Below are positions 23,260 to 33,779 of a DNA stretch of 64,000 bases, piece by piece. This DNA is from Blastomyces gilchristii SLH14081 (Eukaryota; Ascomycota; Eurotiomycetes; Onygenales; Ajellomycetaceae), in NCBI RefSeq assembly GCF_000003855.2, contig NW_003101676.1, positions 2,862,796 to 2,926,795 on the forward strand. Direction: 5' to 3'. The translations under genes were made by a program, and so were the position numbers. The number at the start of each line of letters is the position of its first letter. The stretch's first letter is position 1. The notes under the pieces are model-generated. The model was not told the origin of the DNA and made no database searches. It saw only the letters and a list, made by a program, of their open reading frames with translations.

Positions 23260-26200
23260 GATAGTCTCTACTAGCTGTCTTATAGCTTGCAATCTCTTTC
23301 TCAGCATTTTTCAAATACTTAAGTGATTCTCATGAATTCTCTGATAATAAATAATCTTCTCATTTAATGAGATATTAAAGCTTACTGTAATATGTTCACT
23401 TATTCAATATTTTCTTCATAAGATATTTGATATCACTCTCAATCTCAATATTATTCAGCTGAGGCAGCTCTACTCTGAAGTATTGTTTATAGAGCTTTAA
23501 ATAGAAAATGTGAAAAACAGAATAAATTAATTTCAATTCTGTGAGTAATTTCAACTTATATATCTGTTTATTCACTACTCTTGTTACTGGGAAAGATTCT
23601 AGTCACTACTCACTGAGCTTCTTACACAGTCTCATTGTCTTGATATTCTTTGTTGAAAGTAGAACTTGATTCTCTATCAAGAACTTCATTGAAAGATGTT
23701 TTCAATTATAGTATTTTATCTATTACTTCTGAACATGATGAATGCTTTTCACTGTCTTCTTATGAATTTTGTTTAAAAGTTCTAATCTCACTTTTACTTC
23801 TGATACTGAGAGATACTTTATTCTCTATATCTGTCTGATATTCTGACTGTCTATTCTCTTCTTTGAAATGTTGTCCGCGACATCACTGAGTAATAAAGAA
23901 TTATATTCATAATAAGTATAGAAAGAAGATATCTTTAAGATTGCATTCTTTACATTGTTATATGTGAATTCAGTAGTTAGAAGATGTTTAAGTCAATCAT
24001 TCTGATAATATAAATAGAACACTTGAAGATACTATTCTAGTATCTGATTCTGATATTCAGTCTGACCATCTGTCTGTGAATAAAATGCAGTACTGAGAAG
24101 ATGTCTTATTATAAGATGATAGTAAAAAGCTGATTAGTATTTACTGATGAAGAGGGATTCTTAATCTGTTACTAACAATTTCAGAGCACTGTGATTACAA
24201 ATAATGATATCTAAAAACAGGTCAGTCAATTCAGAGACTTTAATCTTTTTATAAGTAGAGATATATCTGATTATCTTCATGAAGCAGTTAATAATAACTA
24301 AAATTGAGTCATATTCTTTGACTCTTGTCAACTTCAGCAGATCAACTATGAAATTCATTAATAGATTCTGTTATAAGCTCTTTGAAACAGATAGTGATAT
24401 TAACTCACTGTATTACTTATACTGCAGAATCTTTATTCTTTGACAGATATTATAAGTCTCAATATACTCTTTGACATCTGTCTGAAGCTTGTCTCAAATA
24501 TATTTATATTTTAAAAGCTTCTCAGTCTTCTCTAACTCAAAGTGCTCTGTATGAGAATTATTATAATAAATTCTCAATAACTTCTGACACATCACTCTGC
24601 TACAAGAGACAAAGACTGAATTATTCAGCAGTAGAAGTTCACATTCTCCTAGTTATCAGTGACTTGATTTCTTAGTGACACTGTCCTGCTCAGAATCTGT
24701 CTCTTTCAAGTTTAAACTGAATTCTTTCTTCTTTCACTTCTGAATTCAAGCTGCAGTAGAGACATTTCTCTTCTATAACTTATCAATGAATTTCAAAAAT
24801 AGTCAGATTGAAAGATTGTAGATCATTTCATTCTTTATCAATTCAATGATTGTAAGATATAATATAAGAAGCTTATGATCTTCAGTATCAGTTCTCTGCA
24901 GAGACTTGGGTTTTCTTTCATCTTTTATACTGAGTCATGCAGCTGTCTCTCTGATACTGTTTTCAAGCTTCAGAGAATCTCAATTCTCTGCAGTCAGCTT
25001 GTNNNNNNNNNNNNNNNNNNNNNNNNNNNNNNNNNNNNNNNNNNNNNNNNNNNNNNNNNNNNNNNNNNNNNNNNNNNNNNNNNNNNNNNNNNNNNNNNNN
25101 NNNNNNNNNNNNNNNNNNNNNNNNNNNNNNNNNNNNNNNNNNNNNNNNNNNNNNNNNNNNNNNNNNNNNNNNNNNNNNNNNNNNNNNNNNNNNNNNNNNN
25201 NNNNNNNNNNNNNNNNNNNNNNNGGAATTCTGCACTGAGTACTTACTACTCTGAAGATAATATTATCAGATGTTAAAGAATTTAACAATTACTAACATCT
25301 TCTGATCATGAGTATTATACCTTCTCTGCATAAGTGATAACTTCTTGAAGAAGAAGATCACTGATCTTCATTCACAGTGTCTTATAGACTCTGTGAAAAA
25401 GTCTTCTCTTATAGATAATTCATTGTCTGTTTCTTCAGAAGTGATTATTCTCTGATTCTTTCAATGTTGAAAGGTCTTCAGTATCAACTGTGAAAAGATT
25501 TCACAGATCTCATTCTCAGATGCATCAGTCTCACACTGACTGAGTAAGTCAGAGTCAAAGTAATTCAGTATTATAGTATCTGTGAAAGCTTGTTTCAATT
25601 CTGCAAATGTCTGCACAGCATCTTGAGTGAGAGTAAACAGTTTCATTTTTCTGTCTTTCACACTTCTCTTTAACAGATCTGTAAGAGAAGCAGTAATCTG
25701 TGAATATGCATAGATGAATCATCTGTAGAAATTCACAAATTCTAGAAATATCTGCATCTCACAGTACATCTGCAGCACTGGTCAGTTCTCAATGACAGAG
25801 ACTCAGCTTCTGTTCATTGAAATGCTATTCATCTCAACAATATAATCTAAGAAATCAATCTCCTGCATGTAGAACAAGCATTTTTCAGTGTTTGTATAGA
25901 GTTAATGCTGTCTCAAGTGACTCAACACTTCTCAAACATGAGTATCATGTTCTTTCTCCATTTTTGAGAAGATTAGAATGTTGTTTAAGTATACTATGCA
26001 GGAGATGTTGACAAGGCCCTGCAGTGACTCATTTATATAGGTCTGAAAGATGACTGAAGCATTACAAAGATTAAAAGATAAAACAAGATATTTAAAATTA
26101 CTGTACTTGATATGAAAAGCTGTTTTTCAAACATCATCTTCATTAACTCTGATTCTATGATAGGCATCTTATATATCAATCTTTGAGAACATCTTTGCTT

Positions 26201-27100
26201 CAGATAATTAATCAATCATCTCATTAATTAACAGTAATGAATAGCAATTCTTAATCATTATCTTATTGAGATCTCTGTAGTCTATGCATAGATGTAGTCT
26301 ATTATTCTTCTTGAGTATAAAGAGTATAGATGCCTCTGCTGAACTCTTTGATAAATATATTCAGTTCTTTAATTGCACTTCTTCAAGATATTTGCACAGA
26401 ACATTCAATTTCTTTACAGACAAGTTATAAAGAGATCTGTACAGTGCTGTTACATCATCTTCAAGATAAATCTTATATTATATCTTGATATCAGGAAACT
26501 TCACTACTTCTCTTTTTAAAAAGATATTCTTAAAATCTGTAAAGAGATATTATGTACATTCATCTTTAATAATGAATACTGCTGCTAATCTTGTAGTGAG
26601 AATGATGACATCTTTATCTGTTCTCAAGTCTCAATCACCTGTTATACAGTATATCAACTTAATCTTTTTCTCAAGATTCTTCTGATGAAACTCTTCAGGT
26701 TTCTCTATCACTGTCTCTTCATTAGTGAGGCAGTACTGTCACATCTGTGTAACTCAGTCAATGAGAGAATTGTTTTTTCTCAACTATAAAAGATCTAGAA
26801 TGATATTCTCATCTATGATATTAACTGTATGAAGAAGCAGACTGCTCTTCTTAAAGATTTCTTCTGAGTCTGTGATTACATACTTTGCTTGAATTATGTC
26901 AAAATAATGATATTTTGTTTCATCAGTAAATTTTGCATGATCTGACAGATCTATCTTCTTTCAATTCTTCATCAAAGAAAAGAAATAGAATATGAAGTTA
27001 GTATTCACTCTGAAGTCAAGTAAACATCTTATTAATATCTTCTCATTCAGAGTATGCATTGTGATTGTAATATAAACTTGAAGATATAAGAATTATTAAT
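23260..27100 (-). pseudogene. Element C pol: protease, RT, RNase H, integrase, chromodomain (broken)
   Basis: Minus strand. The RT catalytic tetrad is YLNN at 25980-25991. RNase H entry is at about 25.5 kb (QCETDASENEICEIFSQ, an open stretch at 25461-25661). The integrase core is at 24161-24358 (RVKEYDSILVIINCFMK, then LKLLVTD with the second Asp). The chromodomain is at about 23.3-23.45 kb, with KILNK-TYYSKL-YLIK and EDYLLSENS. Stops are frequent. The assembly gap at 25003-25223 falls in the RNase H/connection segment. Confidence 0.85.
25003..25223. other. Assembly gap (221 N)
   Basis: A run of N inside element C. By comparison with element D the missing segment corresponds to about 20784-20884 plus 28720-28829 of D, roughly 210 bp, so the stated gap length is realistic. 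Open frames running through the N block are artefacts. Confidence 0.98.
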
Positions 27101-28124
27101 TCTTTATTTCTTTCTCTTCTTTATCTTTCATGAATATGTTTGTCAGAAGAGAAGTTAACTTTAAGAAGATATCTTCTCAGTTTCTTCTCTTCTTCAGCTT
27201 CTTACAATCACTGATATAGTGATTATCAGCTCTGCAGTTGAAACAGAGATCTTTATTAAATCTTTTTTAATATTTCTTCACAGTGAGTGAAGAATCAGAA
27301 TACTTGAAATTCTTCTTTACTTTCTTTACACTGAAGCTGTCACAGTATTATTTAGATTCTATTATTAATTACTTAGAAGAGGTCTTATTGATCTTTTTCT
27401 CAGAGAATTAATTATTTAAATAGATTCAGAAAGCCAGGTTGACAAGCTCAGTGCAATTGATTGATGAACTCTGATATTATGATATTATTATTCACATCTT
27501 GTGAGTCAGCTTTATAAGATAAAGCTGTGTTTTTAATTGATTCAAATCATCAGTTAATTCCTCTCAATATTCTTCAAATCTTACATTGAAATTGAAAGAA
27601 TTCTCATTATCTTATTAATATAATAAGTTGAATCACTGCACTGCTGTAAAGCTGTAATTGCAGTGATCTTTAATTTGATTCAGTAGAAAGTTCTTGAATT
27701 CTTTCTAAGTCATAACAGTATTGATACACTCAAGCTTTCTCTTCTTGATGACTCAAGTAGTTGCAGAGATGTCTTCAAGAAGGTTGACAGTGTATATTAC
27801 TCATATTTCATGAGTATTATACTGGTTCAGGTTAAGGCGGAATTTCTGTTCAAGAATACAGATAATGCTGTGAAATTCAGATAAGATGTTTCTCTTATAT
27901 CTCAGAGAATCTCTGATCTTAATCTCTCTATCTTCATGATAGATGTAGGTGTGTAGAGGCTGTGACAGTGGCAGAGCAGTTGAAGAGCTCATGTCAAAAT
28001 GTGCAGCAGATTCAGAAATCTCAGATTTCTGCTGAGATAGAGATATACATACTCTAGAGAATGATGTAGTGTTTCTTTCAGAGAGTGAGGTCAGGTCAGT
28101 CTCAGCATGAGTGCATGAGGTCAT
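26900..28124 (-). pseudogene. Element C gag with CCHC zinc knuckle (broken)
   Basis: Minus strand, just inside the 5' LTR. An open stretch of 107 codons (27801-28124) could hold the gag N-terminus. It contains a serine-rich, low-complexity start followed by charged helical text. The zinc knuckle CFNCRADNHYISDC (CX2CX4HX4C) is intact at 27204-27245. Stops separate the two. Confidence 0.8.
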
Positions 28125-28181
28125 ATCAGTCTGTTAGAGCTTGACTGATTCAAACATATAATCAGATTAAGTAATTTGAAT

Positions 28182-28714
28182 TGTAACATGACAGAATCAA
28201 AGCAGTGACTAGTTAATGACATCATATAGAAGTAGTTGTTTGAGAAGCTGTATGAGTGAGCTTGACTATCTTGCTTGAATAGTGAGCTCATAGGCTACAG
28301 AATTATTGCAAGAATATCACAGATATGATACTTAGTATACTAAGAAGATTGTATAAGACATGCAGTAACTCTTGTATATATTTCAGTCAGAGAAAAACAA
28401 ATCACTGACTTCTTTAATAAGGAGCCAGCATCTAGCTATTCTATATAGACAATGAGTGGATACTCTTCTCTCATTTCACAAGTGAGAATAGCTGGAGTGA
28501 TACCTCAGCAGCGCCTCATTGTCAAGGAAGAGTAATCTGCTGACCTTGTATAGAAGTGGGGTTCTCATATTCATCAATCGGATCTTCCTATGATATATCC
28601 GAATGATGTCATAGAGTGGTTGGAAACCGGTTCAGATGGGATGAAATCATCCGCATGGAAGCAATGGGCCGTGTGAAACCGCAACGGGGCCTTGACGCGG
28701 CCGGGGGCGTGACA
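28182..28714 (-). repeat. 5' LTR of element C with an unmutated outer half
   Basis: A 533-bp LTR. Its outer 200-230 bp (about 28480-28714) is strikingly normal in composition (GGCCGGGGGCG, GAAACCGGTTC, CGCAACGGGGCC), while the inner part is AT-shifted. It serves as a near-ancestral reference for reading mutation contexts in the partner LTR at 20885-21417 and in the LTR of element D. Confidence 0.95.
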
Positions 28715-28719
28715 ATCTG

Positions 28720-30600
28720 ATACTATTCAGATCAGCTTAACTCTGCTGACATGTTATCTAGACAGTCTGATTATAATATTATTGATACAGAGAAGAATTC
28801 TATAAAAGAATCTCTGTTATTACTGCAGAAGAAGCTAGCTGCAGAGAATTGAGATTCTCTGAAGCTTGAAAACAGTGCTGATAAGACAGCTGTGTGACTC
28901 AGTATAGAAGATAAAAGAAAACTCAGATCTCTGCAGAGAACTGACACTGAAAATTATAAGCTTCTCATATCATATCTTACTATCATTGAATTAGTAAAGA
29001 ATGAAACAGTCTACAATCTTTCAATCTGACTACTTTTGAAATTTATTAATAAGTTACAGAAGAGAGATATCTCTACTACAGCTTAAATTCAGAAGTTGAA
29101 GAAGAAAGAATTCAGTCTAAACTTGAAAGAGATAGACTCTGAGCAGAGTGATACTGCTAAGAAATCAAGTCACTGATAACTAGAAGAATGTGAACTTCTA
29201 CTACTGAATAATTTAGTCTTTATCTCTCATAGCAGAGCAGTGCATCAGAAGTTATTGAGAATTTATTATAATAATTCTAATACAGAGCACTTCAGATTAG
29301 AGAAGACTGAGAAGCTTCTAAAATATAAATATATTTAAAACAAGCTTCAGACAGATTTTAAAGAGTATATTAAAACTTATAATATCTGTTAAAGAATAAA
29401 GATTCTGCAGTATAAGTAATACAGTGAGTTAATATCACTGTCTATTTTAAAGAGCTTATAACAGAATCTATTAATGAATTTCATAGCTAATCTGCTGAAG
29501 TCAATAAGAGTCAAAGAATATAACTTAATTTTAATCATTGTTAACTACTTTATAAAGATGACTAAATATATCTCTACTTATAAAAAGATTAAAGTCTCTG
29601 AATTGACTGATCTATTTTTAGATATCATTATTCATGATCACAGTGCTCTGAGATCATTGATAATAGATTAAGAATTCCTCTTCATCAGTAAATACTGATC
29701 AGCTTTTTACTATTATCTTATAATAAGACATCTTCTTAGTACTGTATTTCATTCACAGACAGATGATCAGACTGAATATCAGAATCAGATATTAAAACAG
29801 CATCTTTAAGTGTTCTATTTATATTATCAGAATAATTGACTTAAACATCTTCTAATCACTGAATTTATATATAATAATGCAAAGAATGTAACTTTAAAAG
29901 TATCTTCTTTCTATACTTATTATGAATATAATTCTTTATTACTCAGTGACATTGCAGATAATGTTTTAAAAGAGAGAATAGACAGTCAGAATATTAAACA
30001 GATACAGAGAATAGAGTATTTCTCAGTATCAGAAATAAAAGTGAGATTGAAACTTTTGAATAAAATTCATGAGAAGATGATAAAAAGTATTCATTACAAT
30101 CAGAAGCAGTAGATAAAATACTATAATTAAAAACATCTTTCAATAAAGTTCTTAATAGAGAATTAAGTACTACTTTTAGCAAAGAATATCAAGATAATAA
30201 GACTGTGTAAGAAGCTCAATGAGTGATGACTAAAATCTTTCTCAGTAATAAGAGTGATGAGTAAGCAGATATATGAGTTGAAATTACTCTCAGAATTGAA
30301 ATCAATTCATTCTATTTTTCACATTTTCTATTTAAAGCTCTATAAGTAACACTCTGAGACAGAGCTGTCTCAGCTGAATAATATCAAGATCAAGAGTAAT
30401 ACTGAATATCTTATGAAGAAAATATTGAATAAGTGAATATATTACAGCAAGCTTCAATATCTTATAAAATAAGAAGATTATTCATCATCAGAGAATTCAT
30501 GAGAACTGCTTAAGCATTTGAAAAATGCTGAGAAAGAGATTACAAGCTATAAGATAACTAGTAGAGATTATCTTGTTACATATCAGAGACATTGAGTAAG
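28720..30600 (+). pseudogene. Element D pol part 2: RNase H end, integrase, chromodomain (broken)
   Basis: This resumes directly after the TSD of element C with SADMLSRQSDY, the end of RNase H. The integrase core is at 29474-29671 (RVKEYNLILIIVNYFIKM, then LRSLIID). Its catalytic-Glu region is DDQTEYQNQILKQHL at about 29.76-29.81 kb. The chromodomain lies at about 30.40-30.54 kb (EYLMKKILNK, YSKLQYLIK, EDYSSSENS, NAEKEI). The text matches the minus-strand pol of element C, giving a long inverted repeat across the window. Confidence 0.87.
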
Positions 30601-31608
30601 AAATGCTACTTAAGACTTCTTATTTTTTCTCAAAGAGTTTTTTTAGATATAATCTTATGATGATGAGCTGATATCTTATGAACTCTATAGCACTCTTCTT
30701 CTATTTTCTCTCAAAGAATTTTTAGAAGTTTAATGAGACTATACAAGTGTAAAATTCCTGAAGCAGTTAGAGAAAAGAGATATTTGAAATTAATAGAAGA
30801 TTAATATTATTAACTTATGAACTGCTGCTATTCTAATAGAGCTGCAGTCTGCTGAAAAAGTAAAAAGAGAGATCAGACTCTACTCATTAATAATTACATT
30901 TTTATTAAACTTATTCTTCATTATTGAAGTCTCTGATATTAGCATCTTTATCTGCTGAGAAGTTAGCACTGCAGTATTACAGAGAAGTATACTGTAGAAG
31001 AGTATAAAAGATGCTTAAAATATTAACTTATCAATTTATAAAACATCTCAGTTATCTATTTCAATTGAAGTGAGATTCTCTTCAGTCAGTAATTAATCTC
31101 TGTAATACTTTTAATAGCAGTATCAGCTGATCTCTTCTTAAGATCAGTCATTCTGAGATGTTTTTTTATCTCAGAGACTCATATTTTCATCTTCTTTTAC
31201 AGATGAGTAAGAGAGATCTTCTCAGTCTTGATAGAATTGATTAATACTTGAAGCTCTGAAACTCTCACTCTGTACTACTTAAGCATCTGAGCTTCTTATC
31301 AGAGCTGACATAATATCTTTCTATAAGATAATACTTACAGAGAGATAGAAGTCATTGTTACAGATATAATAGAAATAATAAGAGTGAAAGAAGAAGTAGA
31401 TGTATAAGATTTTCTCTTTCTTCAGCTGCTTAGTATAGCATAGATAAGTAATAGTGTTAGTCAGAGATCACACTGAAGCCTTCTTACAGAGAGAAGACAA
31501 AGAAACTGTGAGACTCTGTAAACTCAATTCAGCAGCATTTCAAGCAGGGCTCAGATGTGTCACAGAAGAGAAACTATAAATTAAGCTTCTCAAAGTCACT
31601 GTTCTCAG

Positions 31609-31710
31609 GCCCGGTGGCGTAGTGGTTAACTACGCTACCATGAAGCCTCAATTAGCGGCCTTCCCCCCGGGGAATAAATGTCAAGAGAGGGCAGGTTTGA
31701 ACTCTGCAAG
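31609..31710 (+). promoter_or_regulatory. tRNA-like head with internal Pol III boxes A and B (SINE-1)
   Basis: Box A is at 31615-31625 and box B at 31694-31704, about 70 nt between them. This is wider than in an intron-less tRNA, implying an intron-like or long-variable-arm insertion. CpGs are preserved, unlike the surroundings. I cannot fold a full cloverleaf, so this is a tRNA-derived promoter and not a tRNA gene. Confidence 0.65.
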
Positions 31711-32685
31711 AGTCATCTTAATCACAGCTTTCACTGTTAAGTTATAAAACAGTATCAGAGGCTCTCAGATGCACTATAGTAAATCATTATCAAGCTTAAG
31801 ATATTCATTCTGAGAGTACTCAGATACTAATTCTCACTGATCTTAGAGTTAACAGCTCTTTGAGTACTTCAAGTTAAATCAGTACTAGAGTGATTGAAGT
31901 CTAGAATGTCTGCAGAATAGTGAATCATTGTTAAGCTTAACTGATCAGGTCTCATCCCTCTCACTCTAGACACTTACTTTCAGGAAATCAAGATTTAAAA
32001 ACTATCTGATTAGAACACCCTGGGCCTAGCAAGAACCTAGATGAGATGAGATCTATGTGCTCTTAATAGGTGATTAGTGTAAGCAAGATCATGACAGTCA
32101 ATTAATAGGCTGAAATGCTGAGATTGACAGTTAGAAGATTAGAGACTTAACTAGAATTAAGTAGCTCTGATGTTATTCTTAGTGAGAAGTTCACTTATAA
32201 GTAAGCTAGTTACAGGAGCTAGCTGGGCGGTGGCTCTTTAGAGGAAATGATAATCTCTGAAGCAGGCCTGAGAGGACAGAGGCGGCGGTCAGTTATATAG
32301 AATGTTAAAATATGTATATAGCTTAAGGTGTAAACTGCAGAGATCTTGTTCTGTAACTCTCTTTATTTTACTTTACTTTTTCCTTTCTATTCTTTTCTAT
32401 CTATCTATTTAATGTGTCTATCTTTAAGACTGTGTTCTCTTTTCTTTTATCATGATATTGTCAAATGATTTCAAAGTATCAGAAGATGTTAAAATACTGC
32501 AATTTATAAACAGTTTTTATATTCTGAGCTGGAATTTTCTGATTTTATATATCTGAAATTGATGAATGTATAATAGTTAACTTTATAGATATAGAAAAAA
32601 CCCTGAGAACTTTTAGTTCTCAGATAGATATTATAGTCTCTGACTGTATACATCTATAATTGAAGAATAATAATAATAATAATAA
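31609..32685 (+). mobile_element. SINE-1: tRNA-headed, (AAT)n-tailed retroposon, about 1.08 kb
   Basis: It is flanked by TCACTGTTCTCAG (31596-31608) and TTACTGTTCTCAG (32686-32698), a 13-bp target duplication differing by one C-to-T change. The 5' end is tRNA-like: an RNA polymerase III box A (TGGCGTAGTGG, 31615-31625) and a box B-like GGTTTGAACTC (31694-31704, one C-to-T from consensus). The long middle has no ORF. The 3' end carries a hairpin (32603-32623) and an (AAT)n tail shared with the truncated copy at 3374-3560. The length is unusual for a SINE. It lacks any coding capacity and would depend on a LINE. Confidence 0.82.
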
Positions 32686-33491
32686 TTACTGTTCTCAGAA
32701 TCAAGCTCTTTCTAAGCTTCTCTCTGAATGATCACACAGGGTTATACATCACTGTATTGACTGAGAGGAGAGGCAGCATCACAACAGCAGTGAGAGAGAC
32801 AGAGAATAAACTGAGTGCAGATGAGCTGACTAGTAGAAGAGATGACATCTCACTACTAGATACAGTGATTATCATCACAGCTGTAAGAGAAGTAGAAGAA
32901 GAAGAAGAAGAAGAAGATATAATAATAAGAGCAGTGCTTCTGCAGTCTGTTAACACTGCTGTCTCTGCCTTCAACTGAGCTTTTTTAGTAGTCACAGAGA
33001 CTGCAGCTGCATCACAAAGATATTTAATCACTAGAAAGTATCAGAATAAGCCTCTTATTATCTTTCAAGAATAATGTCTCCATGCACTCACTATTATAGA
33101 TAAGAGAGAGGGGGGGAAAAATGTTTCATAAGAGAGAGAAATCTTTTTGAAAAAATTCTGTCACTACTGTTAGCTTTGTCCCTAAAAACACATCACTTTT
33201 GCAGGGAATTTCATACACAGGACAGAATATAATAAGAGATCTGCAAGTCACTTGTTAACTACATTTTCCACATTTCAAATTGATATATAGGAAACTCACT
33301 TATCATGTATTTGATTTGAACAGAGGTGGGAAAGAAAGATCTATGCAGTCAGCAGAGAAAACTCATTTATTTCTTTATGCCACAGCACACATGCTGTCAA
33401 ATCAGTTGGCAATCATTGCTATACAACAAAGATAATTCCTAATCTGGTAATCTTGAGAGCATCGGAACTATACTCTTAAAGAGAAGGGCAT

Positions 33492-33510
33492 TGTCACGCC
33501 TCTGACCGCG
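33492..33510 (+). repeat. First 19 bp of the 3' LTR of element D
   Basis: TGTCACGCCTCTGACCGCG matches the start of the Gypsy-2 LTR (reverse complement of the 28714 end). It is cut by element E after CCGCG, and the rest follows at 41151. Confidence 0.88.
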
Positions 33511-33768
33511 TGTAAGAATAAGTACTCGCAGGCGATTATTCGGGTGTTTGCAGCTTGGTGTGATATGTACTGTTAATTACTAGAAGTATTCATAATAGAA
33601 AGATAAAATGTAGAGATTAAATGTATAATAGTATTTAAGCTGAGTTATGAATAGTATTCATGAACTTCAGTCTATATAGTTATATGTAGTCAAGGGCTGC
33701 TAACTCTATTGATTACATGAGAGATAGAAATAGAGATAAAGAATCTGTAAGAAGCAGAATTTCTTACA
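33511..33768 (-). repeat. LTR of element E (3' LTR on minus strand)
   Basis: 258 bp with TGTAAGAA/TTCTTACA ends. It keeps several CpGs at its left edge (ACTCGCAGGCG) next to the unmutated edge of the D LTR. Confidence 0.93.
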
Positions 33769-33779
33769 TATTCTCTCCT

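Larger units (their letters stand above)
20885..28714 (-). mobile_element. Element C: Gypsy-2 LTR retrotransposon nested in element D
   Basis: A complete 7,830-bp Gypsy chromovirus on the minus strand with 533-bp LTRs (20885-21417 and 28182-28714), flanked by the 5-bp duplication ATCTG (20880-20884 and 28715-28719). It landed in the RNase H of a relative (D) in opposite orientation. Minus-strand order is gag (28.1-27.0 kb), protease, RT (YLNN at 25980-25991), RNase H with a 221-nt assembly gap, integrase (24.7-23.5), chromodomain (about 23.4-23.3), and an additional 3' ORF (22508-21893). All frames are interrupted. Confidence 0.95.
31310..33040 (+). pseudogene. Element D additional 3' ORF, interrupted by SINE-1
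   Basis: The counterpart of the 3' ORF of element C. The part before 31608 matches C up to the junction at CTGTTCTCAG, and the part after 32685 resumes with the same words. The open stretch 32757-32978 contains RGSITTAVRETENKL and an acidic EVEEEEEEEDI block. Function is unknown. The interruption is a clean retroposon insertion with duplicated target. Confidence 0.5.

Noticed and set aside
24875..25288. Open frames on both strands across the N run
   Set aside because: They exist only because N codons do not read as stops.
31609..31710. Functional tRNA gene
   Set aside because: Boxes A and B are present, but the spacing is too wide, no cloverleaf or CCA-proximal pairing can be folded, and the segment continues into a repeated element with TSD.
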